Shown here piece after piece: positions 55,600-64,000 of a stretch of DNA of 64,000 nucleotides; the first letter of the stretch is position 1, and every line of letters begins with the position of its first letter. Position numbers and translations under genes: made by a program. Under the pieces are notes generated by a model. The model was not told the origin of the DNA. It ran no database searches and saw nothing but the letters and a program-made list of their open reading frames with translations. The stretch is from Cryptomeria japonica (lineage: Eukaryota; Streptophyta; Pinopsida; Cupressales; Cupressaceae): positions 604,943,137 through 605,007,136 of the forward strand of contig NC_081415.1 in NCBI RefSeq assembly GCF_030272615.1. Reading direction: 5' to 3'.

Positions 55600-56150
55600 T
55601 GGGAGGTGAACCAAGTAGCTTCTATTCTTAAGGTTCTTAGTAAGGATTTTCGTTAAAAGACTACCCTTTGTATTCGCGCAAGCGTGATTGAGGCATATAG
55701 CCCTACAAAGTACCAAGCATAATGGTAGTCATGCAAGCATGATTTAGACCTCAAGGGCCCTACAAAGTGCTCGATATGAGAATAAAATGAAATAGCTCCG
55801 TCCTCGGATATTTTCATCCCAAGAGGCCTATTTATTATAGTGAGTTGGAATGCTTGGGTTTTAACCGTACTCACTTGGGTCATTCCCCTCTCACCAATTT
55901 TTGTGCAATTGTGCTAGGCAAATTGGGAGGGCAGGCCCGCTAAAGGTAAAAATCATGCAATCAAACTAGAAAAGCTTCATGGGTTTGTATTTTTGAATGT
56001 CTATATAGACAAGAGCATACTCTCCTACCTCTACAGTTTCCTCAAACACATAAAAAAAGTAGTTCATTTACCCAATTACATTTAAGTGCCCTGGAAAATA
56101 ATTAAAAAGACACAATGTTTGCTTGTATCTCCTTAGGCAACTTGTAAAAA
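55600..56150 (-). repeat. Dispersed repeat R, copy 3, with 11-bp flanking repeats
   Basis: 551 bp bounded by AAATGTATTAG on both sides (55,589-55,599 and 56,151-56,161). The core is CACTTGGGTCATTCCCCTCT, then GGGCAGGCCCGCTAAAGG. The minus strand has CACTATAATAAATAGG. The flanking duplication is too long for an LTR insertion and lies in the range seen for Mutator-like elements or for target-primed retroposons. The A-run before the right flank fits the latter. No terminal inverted repeats were found. Confidence 0.65.
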
Positions 56151-56385
56151 AAATGTATTAGTAGTCTAAAATTGGGTCTTGAATTGCTCGGATAGAACCT
56201 GCAAAACTCAAAAATCTGATCAATAGATAAAATTTTGTAGAAATGTCACTCATTCTATTATGCAGACAGTCGCACTGAAGTGCTCGGAAAGGTGCTGAAA
56301 CACTTGCATACATGCTGTAGTGAGGTAAAAAAGCCAAAAACAAGAAATACAGAAAGTGTGAAAAATCCTAGAAAAATGTAGATTA

Positions 56386-57521
56386 TGATGAATACTAAGA
56401 GGTGGGGGTGAATTAGTATGCCAAAAATCAATGCACTAAAATACTCACACAGTCTAAGATAAACCAGTAAAGAAGTCTAATAGTCAGACCAGTTACCACA
56501 TATGCAAGCCAAAATGCAAATAAAGCATTCACCCACAAAAGCAATACAACCATAACACAAGATATTTGACGTGGAAACCCAATTGGGAAAAACCATGATG
56601 AGATGGAACTCACAAGTCACTATCTGCAAAATAGAAACCAGACTGGTTAAGGTCAAACCAGTTAAGGTCTTACAATGTTCTTCACCAGAATAGATCCTAT
56701 TAGGAATCTCAATCTCTATTAGGAGATAAGTCCGATTAAAGACTACCTTAGTAGAGGATTTTAGATTCACAAGTGTGAACCACCTTGTTAGAGGATTTTA
56801 CAAAGGCTTTGAGGCCTACCTGGTTAAGGGCTATAGACTTGTCAAAGATGTGAGTAATCAATAAGTGTTTGATCTATTCTAATAGAACAAACTGCTTGAT
56901 TAGATCCAGTATTGCTCATAGCTAATGCATTCCAGTATTACTTCAGTCTTCTCTCTCTCTCTCTCTTAGTTACAACTTGATCTTCTCAAATAAGATCGTT
57001 CTTACAATAACTCAACAACCACCTTAAACCCTAGCACAACATTAACCCTTTCAACAACAACTTAAAACCCTAGACATGATGTCCTTTTAAAGGAATCTGA
57101 TTTCATGTCAGTCCAATAGGATTACATTACAATTTCCTAGGTTCAATGAGTCTAGACATACTCAGTAACATGACACAAAAAGCACCGTCAATGTGTTGGC
57201 ACCGTCAAACAATCAGTGGATTCGTAACTCTTTACAAAGTATTACCGGTTCATATAGAATACCAGTTGCCAGTTTGACAATAATGAAGACTAGTAAGAAT
57301 GTGTTGTGCCACTTTGCTCCCTCGTACCGCTTGGGGTCAACATGTCGCTTCAGACTGGGAAACACATTCTGCAAAATCACCACTAGTCTAAAGACTAGAA
57401 TACAACATACCGGGTGGAACAAATACCGGTTGAGCTCAAGCTCATACATATAAAGGGGATCTCGATACAAGTGTGTGTCCATCAATGACAATCACAACAT
57501 AAATAAATAGAAATGCCAACA
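56386..57521 (-). repeat. Solo copia-type LTR, 1,136 bp, TSD GATTA
   Basis: On the minus strand it begins TGTTGGCATTTC and ends TTAGTATTCATCA. Exact GATTA copies flank it (56,381-56,385 and 57,522-57,526). The minus strand contains TTTTTCCCAATTGGGTTTCC, as in the LTR ends at 39.9 and 60.1 kb. It is inserted in the Ty3-III leader. Confidence 0.9.
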
Positions 57522-57526
57522 GATTA

Positions 57527-58090
57527 TACCTGGAGCAGTCACACTGCTCAGATGTCGCTCTCACCGAAGCACATACATGCGCCAAAATAGAAAAGCATGG
57601 TTGTGGTTAGCAGCAAATTCAAAAATTCAAATTTCAAAATGTGGCAGGATATTTTACAAAGCACTCACATTATTCATAGAACACTCGCACTAAAGAGACG
57701 CTTCTAGAAAATAAAAAAGGCTAGATAAAAAGATTAACTATTTTTTTTTTAAAGTTATTTGGCCTTTTTATGTGCTTTTAGATGACTGATTAAAAAATAA
57801 CCAAAAATCAAAATGAATAGGAATAAGGACAGGAAAGTGAATGAAGGAATGTTGTAGGCGGATGCGCTATTCCAAAAGTGCTCATGCTGATTGACAAACC
57901 TGCAAAAAGGCAGGTTAGGAAAATTTGAATTTAAATCACATGCATTAAAGAGCGTGCATGCACACCAAAGACCATGTCGCCCATGTTGAACTCATGTCAC
58001 TCACATTTGAGTGAAATCTCTCATGCTAATCAAATACCTATGACTAAAAACTTGCAAAAACTTCACAAAAAACATTAAATTAGGGACATA
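57527..58090 (-). other. Ty3-III leader next to PBS
   Basis: Noncoding. It carries recurrent words such as GTCGCTC, GCACTCGC and GTGCTC, comparable to the word tracts of Ty3-II. The same kind of words continues left of the solo LTR at 56,210-56,330. Confidence 0.6.
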
Positions 58091-58110
58091 GGTCCCACCG
58101 GAGCGTGCCA
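58091..58110 (-). other. Ty3-III primer-binding site
   Basis: TGGCACGCTCCGGTGGGACC on the minus strand starts three bases after the LTR. The tRNA is not identified with certainty. Confidence 0.7.
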
Positions 58111-58113
58111 AAA

Positions 58114-59093
58114 TGAACCAAGGGAAAACTAGGATGAAGAGAAATAGTTAGTTTGAACACAAATATGCATGAAATATTCAAGCAAACTCAAAAAATACCA
58201 TTATACCTTTATAAGTCTACACTTGTTCCTCAGATTGAGCTTGATGAAGTGAAGGCGCCACTTTGATGCTCCACTTGATTTTCTCTTTGCTTGTTGTAGA
58301 TGTGGATTGCTCTCAAATTCTCAATATGGTAGATGGATAAAATATTTGGATGAAGGATGAAGGATAGATGGATATGGATAATAAGGATTTGATAGAGGAC
58401 TATGAGAAGATGATGAAAATGTGATAGAGGAAGATGAGGGGAGAAATTAGTAGCATGATGGTAGAAGAATGGAAGACCCCCCTTTTGAGAAGGAAAGATG
58501 CTCCAATTTATAGATTGGATGAGGCCAAAGGAGGGCCAAGATTTCTTTTCTTATGAAAGGTTAAGATTGATTCAAGATAGTGGACATGGATCAAGGATGC
58601 ATTGGAGAAATAAAAAGGAATATAAAATTCTTTGGGAAAAAGGGGGCGAAAAAATCTGAATTTCAAACTTAGGATGCATAGGGGGATTTCAAAGAAATTT
58701 GAATTGCTTTGAGAGGTTCAAGATTGATGTGACATGAGTGGGAGAATTTAAAATTGGAGAATAATGATAAGTGGAATTATGAGAGATTCTAGAAGACTTC
58801 ATTAGGCTGAATGAGGATTAGAAAAATGTGATTTGTAGGAATCACATGACTAGGTTAATTAATAAAATTAATTAACTGAGTGGGTTTGGAAGAAATAATT
58901 ATTGATGTGACTTCAATAGAATAGGGAAATAATAAATTTATTTGATAAATTAATTATTGGACAATAGTGATAGGATTAATTAAATTACTTAATTCACATT
59001 GAGAAGAATAAAGATAACACAATTAAATCAATTAATTATGTTGACAAGCTTAAATTAATTAAATATCGATTTAATTAATTTTAGGTGTCTACA
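58114..59093 (-). repeat. Ty3-III 5' LTR
   Basis: 980 bp, the same ends as the 3' LTR (TGTAGACACC start, CCTTGGTTCA end on the minus strand). Confidence 0.92.
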
Positions 59094-59580
59094 CGCATAT
59101 ATATTATGATCATACTATGAAGGGGTTCATGAAGTTCTTTATATTGAACCTATGTCTAGGGGTTCAAAGGCGCTTCTTCCTCTAGGTGTTGTTTCTCCTA
59201 GAGTTGTTAGTTCCCCCTATTGAGGTCTTTGTATTTATTTAGAATAAGAAGAGTTTTTCCAGGTATCTATTAATTTTACTAATGGTTTAGATTGGGGATC
59301 TCTCATGTGTTGTCCTCTCTCAAATGGTCCAACTAAATCTACTTTATAGACTAGAGTTATTGGAGAAGATACCATGATGGGTTGAATCATGCTCATATTT
59401 TGATTTGTCTAAGAATTATTGATGGGCGGGTAGATATAGGTGCCAATGAAATTTATTTTATTCTCATTCGGAGGTGTTACCATTATATATTAAATATTGA
59501 ATTTATTTATAGTTGGGATTTTAATTTCTAGAAGACCCCATCTCTGAATATCGGTGTACTACCAAATGGTTATCTAAAGA
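59094..59580 (+). repeat. Duplicated sequence D, unit B, right part
   Basis: It continues unit B after the Ty3-III insertion. Blocks such as GAAGGGGTTCATG, TATTGAACCTATGTCTAGGG, CTCCTAGAGTTGTTAG and AATATTGAATTTATTTATAG align in order with unit A. Confidence 0.7.
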
Positions 59581-59966
59581 ATACACTCATGTCAGTGACG
59601 TCCTTGGATCTTTTGTAAAGAGCTTCTCTATTTTCAAATATGTTCTACTAGCTTTGATGCTACTAAATTAAATAACCCTCCTATTTTGGTTTCTCTTCCA
59701 CAACTCCCTTTATAACATTAGGGTGATTGTATTATTAGGGGTATTGCTAATGCTATTGGTGAGTTTATTTCAGTCAAATATATTATTAAAATCTAGAAAC
59801 ACATTTATCTTTTCTTTATTTTACTTTTTGGTTAAGGTGGGTTTCTATCAAAATGTGTGAAACTTCTCTCTAAGATGTGTGTTGGTGTGTAGGAAATATA
59901 TTATTAGACCACTCATATTTTTCACCTCAACAATGGTGGACACTACAATATTTGTCAATGTAGTCA
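59581..59966. other. Stretch without gene
   Basis: No supported coding or repeat feature. It may continue the relic of sequence D. Confidence 0.45.
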
Positions 59967-62527
59967 TGATGTAGAACACAAGATGTCACTGAGAGAGAGA
60001 GTGAATTAGTGGTTTCCAAACTTAACCCTTTTAATCCTCAATGTGTGTATTGGTTAGTAGATCTAACACAAAGTGAATATATTGGCGAGATAAGGAGAAG
60101 ACCAAAATGCAAGCACACACGAAGAGCACATCACATAACATCGGATATACGAGGAAAACCCAACATGGGAAAAACCTTGGTGAGAAATGATGGTGGAGTC
60201 TACTGCTCCAATCTAGCCTCACAATAAACACAAATACAAGTTTAGGGCACCAACCCAGGGAGCACCAACCCCTGATTTAGGGCACCAACCCAAGGAGAAC
60301 CAAACCCTACACCGAGCTCCAACTCAGTGATTACAATGACTATAAACAATACAATAGTAATATCCTGGTTATAAATGAAAATTGTAACCTCTGCAATCTC
60401 TCTTCTAGTTTAGCTCTTCTCTTCCATTTAAACCCTGCTATGTTCTCTGCTTTACCAAATGAACCTCTTTTATTCTCTCCACCTCTTCTCTACCAGTTCT
60501 CTACTCTTTTTTCCTCTCTGTTGCAATGTTACCAGTTCATCTCTTCTCAAACTTGTTGCTTCTATTCTATGTTGGTTCTCTGATCACTCTAACCTACTGT
60601 TACTTGTCACATCGGTAATGTATTCACCTTTTCTCACTGTTGATGCCTTCTTACCAATTCACACTACAGTCAAGTTCAGTGATAGTCTACCGGTTAACCT
60701 TGTCGATTAAACTCTTATTACCAGATCCTTCTTCAACTCTCTCAGTCACTTCAATATTTAGCAATAAACTCTCAGACTGAATGAATCTCTCCTTGCACTC
60801 ACTTTTCCATCTTCATTCTCTCCTACAACAACAACAGATCTAGTCTTCGATTTGCACATTTATACCTCTGCATTCCTACCAAAATGGACATTCAAACCTT
60901 TGCACGCTAGGGTTTTACTCTACTGACCATGAGGCATACCAAATCCAATCAAATCTCATCTTCGAGATTTACAACTTGCAACAAATCATTCCTTGCCACC
61001 ATATATGTTCCTTCTAAGACATGTCTTCTATCTTTGGCAACCTGCATCCTGAATTGTCGGTCTTGTGTTTTGTCAATCACATGCATGATGCAATTACCTT
61101 CACCTACTCTAATCACCCTGATCAGATATCTTTCTTTGATCAAGATGTCAGCCACTTAGATCTATGTCCTTCGATATGCCTAGAGCCTCAACCCTCTGCA
61201 CCTCACCCGTGATTTTAGTCGACTGCATTAGCTATCAACCCAATCACCAACTACCTCACTAACAACTTTGATGATGCACTGTTCACTTTCCACTTGGAGA
61301 CTACATGGCAAATCAGTTGGTATCCAACTCAGCTTAGTCCATTGTGTTAGTTTAAACTTAGTCACCGACTAAACACACTATTGGTTTTCACCTTATTCTA
61401 TTAGTCTTCTTTCCCTACCGACCATGCAATGACCAATCAACCTTCATACCAGGTAGTCTCCTATTCTTCCTATGGTATCAGATTTACCCGGTCACCAAAC
61501 ATACCAGTCCACCGCATGTATCTAGAGTGGGTCTCCATCAATATCTTCATCAGGTGAGAACCTTTAACATTTGCCTCTTTGGTCACTTACCTGTTGACAT
61601 TGCACATCAACAATCTCCAATGCAAACCTTCTAGCATACCAATAGATATGTTTATCCATTGACATTACTCTTGTCTATATACCAGTCACATCCTTAATGA
61701 TACCATGCCATCAATCTTCAACTATCTCCATCTATGGCAACACCAATCTCCATTTTCATTCTAGTTGTACTCTTTGTCTGCAATTCTAAACCTTTCCTTC
61801 TTCATTATCCCAGAAATCATCTCAACCGATTTGTGAAAGCGACAAACTCATCACAACTTTCTCTTCCTCTTCTATCCCAATAGCACATCATGCTTACTTT
61901 TGCTGATCAGGTGCACATCTTTGGTTTCACACACCTAAGGAATAATTATGTGTCACTTTGTTCATCTGGTCTGTGCCTTCAACTACCTACCTTATATGTC
62001 TTGACTGTCTTATCTCAGAGGGTGAGGATTCATTCCATTCTTATTGTGAGATAAGCTAAGTATTACCACTTATTAGTGGAAGTGGATCTTTGTTACTTGT
62101 TGACCACCATCTGATAGGAACCGGTTGCCAATACATTGTTTTTTTAGCTTCTGGTATAGCACTGATATGTCTTAGCTGACAATGAGCAGATACATCTACA
62201 ATCAACCACATAACTTCTTAGACATCCCCTTTGTCTACCTTACTATCTTTCAACAACAGAAACACTATCGATCATATCTTCATCCTATGATAACCTCTTC
62301 ATTGAGTGGGAGTCCTATTGTATGAAACCCAACTATGTGCCGGTTGCCTTCAATTTCTCCATTAGCTCAATCTTGCTTTCTCACCAGTCACATGCTTTCT
62401 GGTTGGCAACAACACACTGCCACCATATCACTCATCAGTTGACATATCATATCGGTCAATATCCCATATTGGTTGACATCAATGACAACTCAATCCAGTT
62501 GACATCAATGACAACCCAATGCCAATA
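59967..62527 (-). repeat. Probable long copia-type LTR
   Basis: On the minus strand it starts TATTGGCATTGGG (family consensus TGTTGGCA) right after a purine tract. It ends near CAGTGACATCTTGTG and TTCTACATCA at 59,967. It shares TTTTTCCCATGTTGGGTTTTCC and the CTAATTCAC end with the solo LTR at 56.4 kb. A dimer of TTAGGGCACCAACCCA occurs at 60,242-60,290. At about 2.56 kb it is long, and an internal insertion is possible. The left end is approximate. Confidence 0.6.
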
Positions 62528-62660
62528 ATCTCCCCCTTTGGCATTGATGTCAACACATGTAGTATTCAAAATACCATAGATTTTTTCTCCCCTTTCGACA
62601 TTGATGTCAACACATGTAGTATTTGGTATACTATGGATTTTATCTCCCCCTTTGACAACA
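62528..62660 (-). repeat. Triplicated polypurine tract, 57-bp period
   Basis: CTCCCCCTTTGGCATTGATG, CTCCCCTTTCGACATTGATG and CTCCCCCTTTGACAACA start at 62,530, 62,587 and 62,644. On the minus strand these are AAAGGGGGAG purine tracts leading into the LTR, as in copia elements ending AAAGGGGGAGATTGTTGG. Confidence 0.8.
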
Positions 62661-63824
62661 ATGGAAAGGGTGCTGACAGAGATTTCTACTGGTTGCTTCT
62701 ACTCCTTTGACTATTATACTTTGCATCCTCTTATCAAACAATACTTGAGATAGAGGGCTTAGACACCATCTAACACCAATTGTTGATGCCAACACTGATA
62801 CCAATTTGATATCACTTGTATGTTCTCCCCCTGTGTCTAGCATGTCTAATACCAAACAGAAGATTTGGCTGTGCACTCCACCTGAACCACAGATCTCAGA
62901 TCATCTTTGTCAGTCAGGTTTTAAATCAGGGCTCCTATCTACACCTTGTACCAGTAGAGCTGAGCTTATGTGATCTGTTGATGGTCTTCCACTTCCATGA
63001 TATCCATCACAACTTGTGACATGATCTTACTTGACCACAATGCCAAGTCACCTCAATATCATTTAAACAAACAATATGTTTAAATCAAAATGATGCATGC
63101 ACATAAAATCAACATAATTTTCCTTCAAAGCTTCTCCAATGTCACTGATGACATAATTTCATCCATCCAAGCCACAGGAGCCATTGCAATGTTACCAAAA
63201 TACATTGACTCAACTATTCTATAGTTCTGGTTAACATACATACCGATATCACACTATACATACTGATTTCCCATACTGGTCCAATACCAGAACACTTTGT
63301 CCATCAGCCTCTGTCTTCTTGTGTCAATTGCCTCTGATCCAAATTTCAATTTGAACCATCCATTGACACATGCAATAGTAATCCATCTCTCATATGTAAA
63401 TGTGTAGCCAAGGCATCAACCACACACACTACCATCTCACTTCTCCCTTATACCAGTAGGAGCCTGTCCTTACATATGTCTTTTTTAAAATATGGGGGTG
63501 AATGATATGAGAAATATGTAACTCCCCCTGATTCCTACATCTCCTTTAAACCTTAGGAGATATCACCTATGCATTGAATGCATAGTGTCTACCCATGTAT
63601 ATATTATCTTCCTTCTTCCTCCATGCCTTCTTGGTCTCACTCCTTTTCTCATTTGTAGTCTTAGGAGTAGGTCTTATCTTCTTCTACTGATTGGCCCTTG
63701 CACTACAAGATTTTGTAGTATGACCAAGGACATTGTTGTAGTATCATACTATGTTTGTATTGGAAAAATTATTGGAGGACCTTCCATCACACCAATTTGA
63801 TCTTCTTCTCTTGATCATGCATTT
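62661..63824 (-). other. Worn 3' internal part of a copia-type element
   Basis: Lies upstream of the purine tracts on the minus strand. It has no readable pol domain. Another CCCCCT purine tract lies near 63,523. Identity is inferred from position only. Confidence 0.35.
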
Positions 63825-64000
63825 AAGCTAGCAATGATAATGATTAAGCTACATGATTCCATGATTATGCTAGAAAATAAGCTATATTTAAGCTAAAATT
63901 GAACATGATGACAATGCTAAAATGATAAACTAAGATTGCATATGCCTATAGTAACAATGCCTCAAATTCAAATGAGATGGGATTTAGGATCATTATTGCT
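63825..64000 (-). repeat. Partial family-S LTR at window edge
   Basis: On the minus strand, TTTGAGGCATTGTTACTATAG, TTCAATTTTAGCTTAA and CATGTAGCTTAATCAT match 41,580-41,720 of the solo LTR in order. It is cut by the window on one side and ends abruptly at about 63,825 on the other. Confidence 0.7.

Larger units (their letters stand above)
44676..59093 (-). mobile_element. Ty3-III: LTR element with host gene fragments
   Basis: Direct LTRs (44,676-45,658 and 58,114-59,093, 983 and 980 bp) end TG...CA. A PBS follows the 5' LTR and a PPT precedes the 3' LTR on the minus strand. Flanks are CTCAT and CGCAT, a target duplication with one mismatch, and the duplicated sequence D continues on both sides. 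No gag or pol domain is readable inside, although the element is 14.4 kb, about 11.5 kb without the three later insertions. The interior holds a DRM methyltransferase fragment and a PPR-like fragment. It is therefore best described as non-autonomous with captured host sequence. The LTR start and PPT resemble those of Ty3-II, which suggests a Ty3/gypsy helper. Confidence 0.85.

Noticed and set aside
55653-55883. 76-codon minus-strand frame in repeat R copy 3
   Set aside because: The other two copies of the repeat do not keep the frame.
44676-59093. Ty3-III as two separate solo LTRs that happen to flank host genes
   Set aside because: PBS next to one LTR, PPT next to the other, near-identical flanking pentamers, and a duplicated host sequence that resumes on the far side all support one insertion.
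60000-62520. Several open frames of 60-85 codons on both strands
   Set aside because: They lie inside the long copia-type LTR, overlap one another and show no conserved domain.

Overview
This window looks like plant nuclear DNA from a large, repeat-rich genome. A gymnosperm is a reasonable guess, but nothing in the sequence fixes the species. Nearly everything recognisable is LTR retrotransposon in various states of decay, plus fragments of host genes. I find no intact host gene, rRNA, tRNA, CRISPR array or bacterial-type operon. Names used below: Ty3-I, Ty3-II and Ty3-III are Ty3/gypsy-type elements on the minus strand. Copia-1, Copia-2 and Copia-3 are Ty1/copia elements on the plus strand.

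Positions 1-32,156 are a nest of insertions. Ty3-I is outermost: its 5' LTR is at 30,987-32,156, its gag at 28,076-29,862, and its protease and linker about 27 kb away at 1-794. The gap is filled by Ty3-II, a Tat-lineage-like element. Ty3-II has gag at 24.1-25.9 kb, protease at 17.1-17.8 kb, a linker with a G-patch-like segment, reverse transcriptase, two RNase H modules, integrase at 7.1-8.5 kb, and a 3' LTR ending at 2,207. A plant mobile domain (PMD) gene runs antisense between integrase and the 3' LTR. Ty3-II is itself interrupted by Copia-1 (8,500-13,559, TSD GTACC) and Copia-2 (17,773-24,141, TSD GATTG). Reading frames resume across both duplicated target sites.

Positions 32,157-40,912 hold an intron-containing transposase-like pseudogene on the minus strand (32,690-35,375, with a possible first exon near 36.4 kb). 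They also hold the worn Copia-3 (37,555-39,838), fused directly to the end of an LTR. A solo LTR with TSD CTACC follows at 40,918-41,950.

Positions 43.4-59.6 kb contain an unclassified duplicated sequence of about 0.6 kb per unit. Its second copy is split by Ty3-III (44,676-59,093, LTRs of 983 and 980 bp). Ty3-III shows PBS and PPT but no gag or pol that I can read. It carries a broken piece of a DRM-type (domains rearranged) DNA methyltransferase gene, a short PPR-like fragment, a solo Ty3-type LTR, a solo copia-type LTR with TSD GATTA, and a 551-bp insertion flanked by 11-bp repeats. Relatives of that 551-bp insertion occur at 27.5-28.1 kb and 35.4-35.9 kb. The right edge (59,967-64,000) holds a long copia-type LTR on the minus strand, a triplicated polypurine tract, worn internal sequence, and the start of a third member of the solo-LTR family.

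Order of events, inferred from nesting and LTR divergence: Ty3-I, then Ty3-II, then Copia-1 (about 22 mismatches in 296 bp), then Copia-2 (about 8 in 661 bp, all counted by eye).
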